This document shows positions 1 through 7,225 of a DNA stretch of 64,000 bases, in pieces. Positions within the stretch are counted from its first letter, which is position 1; each line of letters opens with the position of its first letter. The DNA comes from Nucisporomicrobium flavum (GTDB lineage: Bacteria; Actinomycetota; Actinomycetes; Mycobacteriales; Micromonosporaceae), in assembly GCF_016464385.1 (NCBI RefSeq), contig NZ_JADMLH010000031.1, forward strand, positions 1 to 64,000, read 5' to 3'. The notes beneath the pieces are model-generated. The model had not been told where the DNA came from and did no database searches. It was given only the letters and a program-made list of their open reading frames with translations. Position numbers and translations under genes: made by a program.

Positions 1-109
1 CCAAGCGGTGATCGCCCTGGCCCGCCGCCTGATCGACGTTATTTGGGCCCTGCTGCGCGACGGCCGTGAGTTCCATCCCTCACCACCGCTCACCGCGAAC
101 GCGGCTTGA
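1..109 (+). CDS. Transposase C-terminal fragment (IS110/IS116-type, partial)
   Basis: An open frame enters from the left edge (codons from base 2) and stops at TGA 107-109. The visible 35 residues include ALARRLIDVIWALLRDGREF, which resembles the C-terminal end of IS110/IS116/IS902 transposases, the DEDD-type recombinases that move circular insertion sequences. The rest of the element is outside the window, so it cannot be told whether the transposase is intact. Its stop lies 5 bp from the stop of the convergent ArsR gene. The assignment rests on a short segment and should be treated as likely, not certain. Confidence 0.6.
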   Translation, partial: QAVIALARRLIDVIWALLRDGREFHPSPPLTANAA

Positions 110-114
110 CATGG

Positions 115-462
115 TCATTGAAACTCCTCGTTCGGTGATTCGTTCGCTGATTCGGCCGGTTGCTCGGCGACGTCGCGGTAGTTGTCGAGCGCGCGGCTCC
201 AGAAGGTGTCCAGCTGGTCGCGCAGGGCGGCCACGCCGGCCGGGTTGAGCCGGTAGACCCGCCGGGTGCCGGTCGCGTGATCCGTGACCAGGCCCGCCTC
301 CTTGAGCACCTTCAGGTGCTGGGAGACGGCGGGGCGGCTGATGGGCAGCTCGTCGGCGAGCTCACCGACGGCGCGGGGGCGTTCGGCGAGGCAGGCGACG
401 ATGGCCCGGCGCGTGGGATCCCCGAGCGCGTTCCACCCGTCGTCGGATTGGTAAGTTGCCAC
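115..462 (-). CDS. ArsR-family winged-helix transcriptional regulator
   Basis: A small repressor of the ArsR/SmtB fold, about 115 residues from the preferred GTG start. The N-terminal part carries WNALGDPTRRAIVACLAERP, typical of ArsR proteins, followed by the recognition helix ISRPAVSQHLKVLKEAGLV and a wing with TGTRRVYRLNPAG. No CXC metal-binding pair is seen, so this is probably one of the non-metal ArsR regulators usually paired with an SRPBCC or transport gene. An ATG at 498 would also open the frame. GTG 462 is preferred because a palindromic operator (466-485) would otherwise lie inside the coding region. It is convergent with the transposase fragment; no obvious target gene is adjacent. 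Confidence 0.85.
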   Translation of the reverse strand: MATYQSDDGWNALGDPTRRAIVACLAERPRAVGELADELPISRPAVSQHLKVLKEAGLVTDHATGTRRVYRLNPAGVAALRDQLDTFWSRALDNYRDVAEQPAESANESPNEEFQ

Positions 463-465
463 GAA

Positions 466-485
466 CGGTAAGCTACGACTTACCG
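466..485. promoter_or_regulatory. Inverted repeat, probable ArsR autoregulatory operator
   Basis: CGGTAAG (466-472) and CTTACCG (479-485) form perfect 7-bp arms with a 6-bp spacer, immediately upstream of the GTG start of the ArsR gene. A further GTAAGT half-site lies at 451-456 inside the first codons. Position and symmetry fit an autoregulated ArsR promoter; this is inference from sequence only. Confidence 0.55.
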
Positions 486-498
486 AGCACGGCGTCAA

Positions 499-947
499 GG
501 GGCATCCGGCGTCTCACCCGCGACTCGCAGAAAATCTTGTCGGCGGTTACTAGATTTCCTGCCCGTCGTCGACTAACGTTCCTCAGGTCGAGAACGAAGA
601 ACAAAGACGCGGACGGACCGCCCGAAAGTGGCGAAGGATCGGGGCCGAGCACGTTGCGGCCCCGGTCGCACCACCATCAGCAGGCCGGGCCGAGGTGATT
701 TCCGGGGCTCGACCTGAAGCAGTGCGCAAACGATGAGAACGCAGAGGAAAGGGAGGGCCGTACACCGTTGGATCGCCCGCTCGCGACCGGGAGACCGGCC
801 GGGCGGATACCGCAGTGTCCCTCGATTGCGAGGTGGTCTCCGGTCACGCTTATGCGATCCCCGCACCCTGAGCCGTCGTCAGCGGCCGGCGCGGAGAAGA
901 ATTGCCGGTACACATGCCGGTAGATGGTGTTTCAGACCCGTAACCCT
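499..947. other. Intergenic region, no gene recognised
   Basis: About 450 bp with no open frame resembling a protein family on either strand and no recognisable riboswitch. It contains a direct repeat TGCCGGTA at 903-910 and 915-922 (12-bp period) shortly upstream of the leader hairpin of the MerR-like gene, which could be a regulator site. Otherwise nothing supportable was seen. Confidence 0.4.
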
Positions 948-976
948 GGGCCCCGGCGCTGTTGGCGCCGGGGCCC
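948..976. promoter_or_regulatory. Strong hairpin in the leader of the MerR-like gene
   Basis: GGGCCCCGGCGC (948-959) pairs perfectly with GCGCCGGGGCCC (965-976) over 12 bp around a TGTTG loop. It ends 7 bp before the GGAGG ribosome-binding site of the gene at 993. There is no T-tract. It could be a terminator of upstream transcription or a leader structure affecting translation of the downstream regulator. Confidence 0.6.
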
Positions 977-992
977 TCGACATGGAGGTGGC

Positions 993-1316
993 ATGGCCCA
1001 ACCCGACGACATGCTCGACGACGAGAACTACCCCGCCTACACGATGGGCCGCGCCGCGGAGATCGTCGGCGTCTCCCAGGACTTCCTCCGCCGGCTCGGC
1101 GAGGCGAAACTGATCGACCCGTTCCGCTCCGCGGGCGGCCACCGCCGCTACTCGCGCTACCAGCTGCGCCTCGCGGCCCGCGCCAGGGAACTCTGCGACG
1201 AAGGCACCGACATGGCCGCCGCGTGCCGGATCATCATCCTCGAGGACCAGCTCGAAGAGGCCCTCCGTCAGAACGAGCGCTACCGCACGGCATCACGTAC
1301 GACCGAAACCCTCTAG
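993..1316 (+). CDS. Small MerR-family DNA-binding protein
   Basis: A 107-residue protein consisting of little more than one MerR-type winged helix-turn-helix. YTMGRAAEIVGVSQDFLRRL forms the helix-turn-helix, GGHRRYSRYQLR is the MerR wing signature, and a short helical tail (ILEDQLEEALRQNERY) may be a dimerisation coil. No effector-binding domain follows, so it probably acts as a constitutive or protein-modulated DNA-binding factor, as do similar short actinobacterial MerR proteins. The start is set by GGAGG at 984-988, 4 bp before ATG 993. A strong hairpin precedes the ribosome-binding site and a terminator follows the stop. No adjacent gene is obviously controlled. Confidence 0.85.
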   Translation: MAQPDDMLDDENYPAYTMGRAAEIVGVSQDFLRRLGEAKLIDPFRSAGGHRRYSRYQLRLAARARELCDEGTDMAAACRIIILEDQLEEALRQNERYRTASRTTETL

Positions 1317-1323
1317 CCGCCGC

Positions 1324-1360
1324 ACCGGCCCTGCCGTCACCCCTCACGACCAGGGCCGGT
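1324..1360. terminator. Bidirectional terminator-like hairpin between convergent genes
   Basis: ACCGGCCCTG (1324-1333) and CAGGGCCGGT (1351-1360) form a perfect 10-bp stem with a 17-nt loop. It lies just after the stop of the MerR-like gene and touches the stop codon of the convergent lipoprotein gene. There is no T-tract, as is usual in high-GC actinomycetes. Confidence 0.6.
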
Positions 1361-1917
1361 CAATACTTCGAGGCGGCTACCTCACGCTCACAGTCGCCCG
1401 ACGCGTCCAACGCCTTGGCGACGTTCTCGCTGTCATCGATCGAGTCACCGTCCATCTTGATCCCCTTGGCCTTGAGACACTTGTTCACGGCGCGCGCGAA
1501 GTCGGACGCCTTCGGATTGGCCGGATCCTTCTCCCACTCGGGCAGCGGCAGATACTTCTCCTCGCACTCCTTCAGCGCGGCGGCTTTCTTATCGTCGACG
1601 TGACGCCCACGAGCCGCCGCATCCTCGGCTTTCTTGGCATCCACCCGCGTATAGCCATGCGCCTTCAAGCACTTGTTGTACGGCGCCCACAAAGCGTCCT
1701 CATCCGCGGCGGTCATATCGAACCGATACCGCGGTCGGGTCGAGACAGGCCCGGCGCTCGCCGAAGGACTGGCGCCGGCGCTGATGCCGGTGCCGGCGCT
1801 GGCCAGCGTCGCCACTTTCGCCCCGGTGCTGTCGTCGTTCCCGGTTGTGGCCGGCGAGGTGCACGCCGAGAGTGCGGTGAATGCGATCGCGGCAACGACC
1901 GTACGGCTTCCACGCAT
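1360..1917 (-). CDS. Putative lipoprotein with duplicated Cys motif
   Basis: A 185-residue exported protein with a lipobox (LSAC, Cys about residue 19) after a short hydrophobic signal, then a Ser/Ala/Thr-rich linker to about residue 60. The mature part holds two related units: NKCLKAHGY followed by LKECEEK, and NKCLKAKGI followed by SGDCERE. This suggests an internal duplication with one probable disulfide per unit. It resembles other actinobacterial surface lipoproteins of unknown role. GGAGGAAGG stands just before ATG 1917. It is divergent from the gene at 2026 and convergent with the MerR-like gene. Function is unknown. Confidence 0.75.
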   Translation of the reverse strand: MRGSRTVVAAIAFTALSACTSPATTGNDDSTGAKVATLASAGTGISAGASPSASAGPVSTRPRYRFDMTAADEDALWAPYNKCLKAHGYTRVDAKKAEDAAARGRHVDDKKAAALKECEEKYLPLPEWEKDPANPKASDFARAVNKCLKAKGIKMDGDSIDDSENVAKALDASGDCEREVAASKY

Positions 1918-2025
1918 GGCCTTCCTCCGTGTTCAGGCGGGCCGGACGGATTTCCGGCCGTCACGGAGTCAGGGTGGTCGCCGTACGTTTGAAACTTGTC
2001 AGGTTCGCGGTCCCTGGAAGGGCAT

Positions 2026-2760
2026 ATGGGTGGACGCATGATCCAGACTGCGGGGGTGCACGACACACCCGAAGCGAACGAGGCACTGCGCTGGCTGGCG
2101 GAGCAGGGCGTCACGCCCCTGGCTCCGGGACGATGGAAGCAGAGCACCAACGATCTCGCCCATGAGTGGGCGGCCGCGTTGCTGGATGACGATCGCCTGA
2201 CCCCGATGCAGCGGCTGCGGTGGGGCTTCGGCCTCCTCGACCTGCTGGACGAGTACTGGGTGACCGTCGAGCTTCGCTGGTTCGTCACCGGACAGGCGGA
2301 TCCGGCGATCAGCGCCGCCTTCTGGGCTGCCTGTCGGCAGCGCCTGGAGGCCGTCGAGGCAAGCGAGCAGCTGCAGTACTCGCTGTGGGTCGACTGGTTC
2401 GAAGATCAAGATTCGTCCGGTACGGCCTTCGCCGCGGTGCTCGGCGACGACGTACGGTCCAGGCCGGACCTGCGCGTGCTGGCCACCGGCCCGCTGCACC
2501 GCAGGGCCGCCCGGGTCCTCGAGATTTCGGGGCCGGTCCGCTGGGCCGACAAGCATGATGTGTACGAGGCCGTCGCAGCCGTGGAAGAGCTGCATCCGGC
2601 GTTGTTCAAGGGCCTGCGCACCAGCTACCACGACGTCTACGGCGACCTCGAACCGGCGGCCGCGCTCGGCCTGCTGGATCGGTTGGACCTGCCGCCGGAG
2701 ACCGAGCACCTCGCCGAGCTTCGCGCGGTTCTGAAGACCGGCGCCCGCAGATCCGGCTAG
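2026..2760 (+). CDS. Hypothetical protein, mostly helical
   Basis: About 244 residues, rich in Ala, Leu, Trp and acidic residues, without signal peptide or membrane segment. No family is recognised. Two Trp-rich stretches (around RWGFGLLDLLDEYWVTVELR and QYSLWVDWFEDQ) and helical repeats suggest a soluble alpha-helical protein. Possible starts are ATG 2026 (GGAAGGG only 3 bp upstream), ATG 2038 (GGTGG 4 bp upstream) and TTG 1996; 2026 is chosen provisionally. It is divergent from the lipoprotein gene and convergent with the small membrane protein gene at 2788, so it is transcribed alone. Confidence 0.65.
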   Translation: MGGRMIQTAGVHDTPEANEALRWLAEQGVTPLAPGRWKQSTNDLAHEWAAALLDDDRLTPMQRLRWGFGLLDLLDEYWVTVELRWFVTGQADPAISAAFWAACRQRLEAVEASEQLQYSLWVDWFEDQDSSGTAFAAVLGDDVRSRPDLRVLATGPLHRRAARVLEISGPVRWADKHDVYEAVAAVEELHPALFKGLRTSYHDVYGDLEPAAALGLLDRLDLPPETEHLAELRAVLKTGARRSG

Positions 2761-2787
2761 AGGCTTCGGCGTAGCGCGGCATGGGCG

Positions 2788-3072
2788 CTACAGGGTGTCC
2801 CGCACCCAGCTGACGCCGCAGGCGAGCGCGATGAAGATGACGACGGTGCCGATGCGGAGCCAGGGGACGTCGTCGATGCGCCGGTCGACCCCGATGGAGA
2901 TGCTGATGCCGAGGCAGGCGGCGAACATCAGGCAGAGGAAGGCGGTCAGGGCGTTTTCGGCTGCGCTGTCCTCGGACCAGTAGGCCCACGCACCGAGGAC
3001 CGTGGCTCCGAGCAGCAGGGCGGAGAGGATGGCCAGCGGCACCGCGATGCGCCAGCGTCGGAATGCGTTCAT
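2788..3072 (-). CDS. Small three-helix membrane protein
   Basis: A 94-residue protein with three hydrophobic segments: about residues 10-30 (IAVPLAILSALLLGATVLG), 41-60 (ALTAFLCLMFAACLGISISI) and 73-90 (LRIGTVVIFIALACGVSWV). It is the last gene of a three-gene minus-strand set. Its ATG overlaps the TGA of the 99-residue protein gene upstream, so the two are almost certainly translationally coupled. No family is recognised. The link to an EspC/WXG-like gene upstream suggests a role at the cell envelope, but this is inference. Confidence 0.7.
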   Translation of the reverse strand: MNAFRRWRIAVPLAILSALLLGATVLGAWAYWSEDSAAENALTAFLCLMFAACLGISISIGVDRRIDDVPWLRIGTVVIFIALACGVSWVRDTL

Positions 3073-3368
3073 GACTCCCTGCCGTCGATCCCACCGGAAG
3101 CATCTGCGCCGCGCTGGAGCTTGCGGGCCGCCGCGTCGATGTCGGCGCGTTCCTCAGGCGACATGCGGTCCTGCGACTGCTGGGCCTCCTGGGCTGCCGC
3201 AGCCAGGGCCTGGCTGTGCCACGGATTGTTCGCGGCCGACTGCAGACCGGCTTCGCCGTTGAGCACCGTACGTGCGAGCGATCCGAGCGCGTCGTCCTTG
3301 CCCCGGGTCGCGGCCAGGTGACGCAGCACCGAGCGGGCGAGCGGGTCCTGGGTGATGTCGCCGTTCAT
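3069..3368 (-). CDS. Small hydrophilic protein, EspC/WXG-like operon
   Basis: A 99-residue Ala/Gln/Asp-rich protein without membrane segments. The middle is predicted helical (QALAAAAQEAQQSQDRMSPE) and the C-terminus is polar. It lies 24 bp after the EspC/WXG-like gene and overlaps the downstream membrane protein gene by 4 bp, marking one operon. Small helical proteins are common partners of WXG-type substrates, acting as chaperones or co-substrates, but no specific family is recognised here. Function unknown. Confidence 0.65.
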   Translation of the reverse strand: MNGDITQDPLARSVLRHLAATRGKDDALGSLARTVLNGEAGLQSAANNPWHSQALAAAAQEAQQSQDRMSPEERADIDAAARKLQRGADASGGIDGRES

Positions 3369-3392
3369 CGGCGGGTCGGGTCCTTCCTCGGG

Positions 3393-4487
3393 TCAGTAGC
3401 CGGCGGGGTGCTTGTAGGGCTGCACGGTGGGAAGATCCTTCACGGCGAGCGTGGCCTTGATACCGGTGATCGAGCCGCCGATCAGCTTCAGCAGGTCTTC
3501 CGCGTTGCCGAAGAAGCTGGAGATCTCCTTGTAGAGGTCGTACGCCTGCCAGGTGTAGTAGGCGGCGACACCGTACCCGGCGATCGGCCCGACCACGGTC
3601 TCGATGGTCGCGGTGCCGACCGCCGCCGAGGCGTTGATGATGATCAGGACGTCGAGCAGGTCGCTGATCAGGCCGCTGACCACGTCGAGCAGCTTCTTCA
3701 CCGCCTCGGCCGCCTGCAGGTACAGCTCGTTGAAGTGCCGGCACGCGTTCTGCAGGTCCATCGCCGCGCCGCCGAGCGCGAGCTGGAACTCCTGCTCGGC
3801 CTCGGCGGCCTTGCCGCGCCACACGGCCGGTACGTCGGCGGCTGCCGCGGTGAGATTGCGGCCGATGTCGTACGCGGCAGCTCCGGCCAGGCCCATCGCG
3901 TTGCCGCAGTGGACGTACGCCTTCCAGTCGCCGCTGAACTGCGACGCCCAGCCTTCGAACGGGTCGTAGCTGAACAACCAGATGCTGACCTGCCGCAGCC
4001 ACGCCGACGGACTGATCAGGTCAGCCAACGGGTTGATCGACCACATCTCAACGCCGATCGCGTACTCCGGGTTCTTCAGATGCGCGGTCGGCTCGGCCAC
4101 GTCGGTGAAGCCCGAACGCCGGCCTCGCAGATCAGGCCGTCCCTGGCTCAGCGTGCCCCGCAACGAGATGGGGTCCTTCGCGCCGGGATACCCCGCGTCG
4201 AGGCGGGCGGCGGAACCTTCGTCGGTCCGGGCATAGTCCTTCTGCGCGGCGTTGATCTGGGTGCCGGCCCCTTGGGCGAGGTCTTTGAGTTGCGTCAGGG
4301 CGTCGGTGACCTCACCGTACGCATGCTTGTGCGGCGAGATGAGCCGCATGATCAGCCCAACCTCGGTGAAGCTCAGGTCGCAGTGCTGACGCGTGTAGTC
4401 GAGGCTGTCCGACGCATCGCCGCTGGCCCGCACGAAGACGTTGTACAGGCTGTTGAGCCCGGCAGCGTCAACGGAGAACTCGCTCAT
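3393..4487 (-). CDS. EspC/WXG100-like protein, probable type VII secretion-related
   Basis: A 364-residue protein with two helical modules. Residues about 1-105 resemble the EspC-type (DUF2580) domain found in ESX substrates: a helical region ending in KDYARTDEGSAARLDAG. Residues about 175-260 look like a WXG100 helical hairpin with VWRGKAAEAEQEF at the turn. A third section (about 265-330) is hydrophobic and Gly/Ala/Val-rich, perhaps membrane-associated. GGGGGG just before ATG 4487 serves as ribosome-binding site. It heads the operon with genes at 3069 and 2788. No toxin domain is apparent at the C-terminus and no ESX ATPase lies nearby, so secretion is inferred from fold only. Confidence 0.65.
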   Translation of the reverse strand: MSEFSVDAAGLNSLYNVFVRASGDASDSLDYTRQHCDLSFTEVGLIMRLISPHKHAYGEVTDALTQLKDLAQGAGTQINAAQKDYARTDEGSAARLDAGYPGAKDPISLRGTLSQGRPDLRGRRSGFTDVAEPTAHLKNPEYAIGVEMWSINPLADLISPSAWLRQVSIWLFSYDPFEGWASQFSGDWKAYVHCGNAMGLAGAAAYDIGRNLTAAAADVPAVWRGKAAEAEQEFQLALGGAAMDLQNACRHFNELYLQAAEAVKKLLDVVSGLISDLLDVLIIINASAAVGTATIETVVGPIAGYGVAAYYTWQAYDLYKEISSFFGNAEDLLKLIGGSITGIKATLAVKDLPTVQPYKHPAGY

Positions 4488-4530
4488 GATCCCCCCATCG
4501 GATCAGCGGACAGCACCGTCGCCCCAGAGA

Positions 4531-4607
4531 CCGGTCAACGGCTCGACGTTATCCCGTCGACGCTCAACGAGTACGTGCACGCTCTGACCGCCGCTCACTA
4601 CGGTGAG
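4531..4607. repeat. Dispersed repeat, copy 1 (short form)
   Basis: This 77-bp segment matches 5567-5687 in two blocks. Bases 4531-4583 match 5567-5619 with six substitutions, and 4586-4607 (GACCGCCGCTCACTACGGTG and on) match 5666-5687 exactly. Copy 1 lacks the roughly 45 bp that separate the blocks in copy 2. It lies in the divergent promoter region between the WXG-like operon and the zinc-ribbon gene. Confidence 0.75.
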
Positions 4608-4677
4608 ATCATGCGTTTCCTCAAGCGCTACCTTGCCCGCGAGACGTTCACAATGCTTACCGATCCAGGAGCCACCC

Positions 4678-5115
4678 GTGGCCATCAGCAGGAGTGCGAG
4701 GTTCTGGCACGGCCAGAATGACGAGGATCTTGCCACCTACCTCAGGGACTTCCGGGCCGGCGGCTACCCCGTCGAGCACGTCCGGCGGCTCGCCTGCGCA
4801 CTGTGCGGCAACGCAACCTTCCTCGCGCTCGTCGACGACGAGCAGGGTGCCGCCGCCGCAGACTGCCTGGAGTGCGGTGCCAGAACTCTGGTAGCCGACA
4901 GCGCCGAGCACATCGACGACGCCGAGCTGGAAGGATGCGCCTGCCCCTGCGGCGGAGAGACCTTCACAGCCAGCGTCGGCTACGCCATGACGCAGGACGA
5001 CGAGGTGCGTTGGATCAGCCTCGGACTTCGCTGCCTGAGCGACGGCACTCTCGGCGTCTACACCGACTGGAAGATCGACTACACCCCCACCGAGCACCTC
5101 TTCTCATCCAACTGA
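4678..5115 (+). CDS. Zinc-ribbon-like protein of unknown function
   Basis: A 145-residue soluble protein with paired cysteines: CALCGN near residue 42, DCLECG near 63, and CACPCGGE near 83. This is the pattern of one or two zinc ribbons. The C-terminal part (RWISLGLRCLSDGTLGVYTDW) forms a predicted beta-rich segment. The start is fixed by AGGAG at 4667-4671, 6 bp before GTG 4678; the frame opens further upstream but without a ribosome-binding site. It sits between the two copies of a dispersed repeat together with a Nudix remnant, which suggests the segment moved as a unit. Function unknown. Confidence 0.65.
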   Translation: MAISRSARFWHGQNDEDLATYLRDFRAGGYPVEHVRRLACALCGNATFLALVDDEQGAAAADCLECGARTLVADSAEHIDDAELEGCACPCGGETFTASVGYAMTQDDEVRWISLGLRCLSDGTLGVYTDWKIDYTPTEHLFSSN

Positions 5116-5141
5116 TCGACGACTTGCGCGAAATGGGAGCG

Positions 5142-5456
5142 TCAGTCGATCAGACCGCAGCGGATGAGTTGGCCCAGCAATTGCTGGACCGCAGGGGCAC
5201 AGCGGTTCGTGTCTGTGGCGGTGAACCACACAATCTCCGCGATCTCACCAGCGCTGGCGGGCACTGCGTTGCTCCGGCCGGTGAAGCAGACGAGCCGAAC
5301 GTCAGTACCTGGTCGGCCGTAAGCGACGGTGATGACCTCGGCAAAGAGCGTCAGATCCGCGTGGATGCTCGCTTCACTGGCGTGCGTGGCGCTCCGCGGT
5401 CGCTGGCCCTCAATGCTGCGGATCGGTGGGGTGTTGGTGCGCCGGACGACTTTGAC
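5142..5456 (-). pseudogene. Remnant of a Nudix hydrolase (C-terminal part)
   Basis: The frame encodes a stretch resembling the C-terminal half of small actinobacterial Nudix hydrolases: HADLTLFAEVITVAYGRPGT, VRLVCFTGRSNAVPASAGEI, EIVWFTATD and a terminal helix. The diagnostic Nudix box (GX5EX7REUXEEXGU) is missing, and the N-terminal side is low-complexity sequence running into the dispersed repeat. A 5' deletion is the simplest explanation. The open frame continues upstream to 5603 but that part resembles nothing. Probably non-functional. Confidence 0.45.
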
Positions 5457-5566
5457 GTCGCCCTCGGACCACGCACCGGTGTTCGACGCCCGCCGCTGAC
5501 GCTGCAGCGCTGCGTGAGCACCTGGACGGAGGCTGTGCGCCGGTGGAGGTGGACGACGATATCGAG

Positions 5567-5687
5567 CCGGTGAACGCCTCGACGTTATCCCGTTCACGCT
5601 CAACGACTACATGCACGCTCCGGGCGTACGCGAAGCGGCGGCCACGTCGGCTGGAAGCCGAGCGTGACCGCCGCTCACTACGGTGAG
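5567..5687. repeat. Dispersed repeat, copy 2 (long form)
   Basis: The 121-bp long form of the repeat at 4531-4607, in the same orientation about 1 kb away. It has a 46-bp block (5620-5665) between the two conserved parts. It ends 31 bp before the glnA stop. With copy 1 it brackets the zinc-ribbon gene and the Nudix remnant. The origin of the repeat is not recognised; no clear terminal inverted repeats are visible. Confidence 0.7.
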
Positions 5688-5717
5688 TCCGAGGCCAGGG
5701 TGGCGGCCTGTGGAACG

Positions 5718-7142
5718 TCAGACGTTGTAGTACATCTCGAACTCGTGCGGGGTCGGGCGGAGGCGGACCGGGTCGATCTCGTTGGCGCGCTTCCAGTCGA
5801 TCCACGTCGAGATCAGGTCGTCGGTGAAGACGCCACCGGCGGTGAGGAAGTCGTGGTCCGCCTCGAGGGAGTTGAGGACCGCGTCCAGCGAGCCCGGGAC
5901 CTGCTTGACCGAGCCCCACTCCTCCGGCGGCAGGTCGTACAGGTCCTTGTCGATCGGGGCCGGCGGCTCGATCTTGTTCTTGATGCCGTCGAGGCCGGCC
6001 ATCATCTGGGCCGAGAACGACAGGTACGGGTTCGACGACGGGTCCGGCACGCGGAACTCGACGCGCTTGGCCTTCGGGTTGCTGCCGGTGACCGGGATGC
6101 GGGTGCAGGCCGAGCGGTTGCGCTGCGAGTAGACCAGGTTGACCGGGGCCTCGTAGCCGGGCACCAGGCGCCGGTACGAGTTGACCGTCGGGTTGGTGAA
6201 CGCGAGCAGCGACGGCGCGTGGTGCAGGAGGCCGCCGATGTACCAGCGGGCCATGTCGGACAGGCCGGCGTACCCGGTCTCGTCGTAGAACAGCGGCTCG
6301 CCGCCCAGCCAGAGGCTCTGGTGGGTGTGCATGCCGGAACCGTTGTCGCCGAACAGCGGCTTCGGCATGAAGGTCGCGGTCTTGCCGTGCTCCCAGGCGG
6401 TGTTCTTGATGATGTACTTGAACATCTGCATCTGGTCGCCGGCGTGCAGCAGCGTCGAGAACTTGTAGTTGATCTCGGCCTGGCCCGCGGTGCCGACCTC
6501 GTGGTGCGAACGCTCGACGGTGAAGCCGACGTCGATGAGGCGGCGGACCATGGCGTCGCGCAGGTCGGAGTAGTGGTCGACGGGGGCGACCGGGAAGTAG
6601 CCGCCCTTGTACGCGGTCTTGTAGCCGCGGTTGCCGCCCTCCTCCTCCTTGCCGGAGTTCCAGGCGCCCTCGATCGAGTCGATGTAGTAGAACGACTCGT
6701 TCGCGGAGGTGGAGTGGCGGATCGAGTCGAAGATGTAGAACTCCGCCTCGGCGCCGAAGTACGCCGTGTCCGCGATGCCGCTGGAGGCCAGGTAGGTCTC
6801 GGCCTTCTTCGCGACGTTGCGCGGGTCACGCGAGTACGGCTCGCGCGTGAACGGGTCGTGGATGAAGAAGTTGAGCGCCAGCGTCTTCTGGATCCGGAAG
6901 GGGTCCACGAAGGCCGTGGTGACGTCCGGCAGCAGCATCATGTCGGACTCGTGGATGGCCTGGAACCCGCGGATCGACGATCCGTCGAAGGCGAGGCCGT
7001 CGGTGACGACGCTGTCGTCGAACGATTCCACCGGCATGTTGAAGTGCTGCATCACGCCGGGAAGGTCACAGAACCGTACGTCGACGAACTTGACGTCCTC
7101 GTCTTTGAGGTATCGCAGGAGTTCCTCGGGATTGGCGAACAC
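5718..7142 (-). CDS. glnA: Glutamine synthetase type I (GlnA1)
   Basis: Catalyses ATP-dependent ligation of ammonia to glutamate, the main nitrogen-assimilation step, as a cytoplasmic dodecamer. The protein of about 474 residues has the complete GSI order: beta-grasp region with VKFVDVRFCDLPG and FDGSSIRGF, catalytic core with GAEAEFYIFD, HHEVGTAGQAEI, FMPKPLFGDNGSGMHTHQSL and NRSACTRIPV. The adenylylation site DLYDLPPEE (Tyr near residue 402) marks it as GSI-beta, controlled by GlnE, whose gene lies about 6 kb away. GTG 7142 follows AGGAGG by 4 bp; the GTG 15 bp upstream would overlap that ribosome-binding site. A four-element GlnR box lies at 7226-7263, so transcription is probably activated under nitrogen limitation. 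Confidence 0.97.
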   Translation of the reverse strand: MFANPEELLRYLKDEDVKFVDVRFCDLPGVMQHFNMPVESFDDSVVTDGLAFDGSSIRGFQAIHESDMMLLPDVTTAFVDPFRIQKTLALNFFIHDPFTREPYSRDPRNVAKKAETYLASSGIADTAYFGAEAEFYIFDSIRHSTSANESFYYIDSIEGAWNSGKEEEGGNRGYKTAYKGGYFPVAPVDHYSDLRDAMVRRLIDVGFTVERSHHEVGTAGQAEINYKFSTLLHAGDQMQMFKYIIKNTAWEHGKTATFMPKPLFGDNGSGMHTHQSLWLGGEPLFYDETGYAGLSDMARWYIGGLLHHAPSLLAFTNPTVNSYRRLVPGYEAPVNLVYSQRNRSACTRIPVTGSNPKAKRVEFRVPDPSSNPYLSFSAQMMAGLDGIKNKIEPPAPIDKDLYDLPPEEWGSVKQVPGSLDAVLNSLEADHDFLTAGGVFTDDLISTWIDWKRANEIDPVRLRPTPHEFEMYYNV

Positions 7143-7225
7143 ACGTCCTCCTGGCACGATTTTTTGTACGCGGGGCGGCGCGGGCCGCCTCGTGGCTAGG
7201 CTGGTCGCGACGCTATGGGCTGGCC

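Noticed and set aside
499..947. Possible riboswitch or ncRNA upstream of the MerR-like gene
   Set aside because: No known riboswitch core was recognised; only the hairpin at 948-976 and a short direct repeat could be supported.
5664..7199. A 511-codon plus-strand frame opposite glnA
   Set aside because: Antisense shadow of a strongly conserved gene, without family resemblance or ribosome-binding site.
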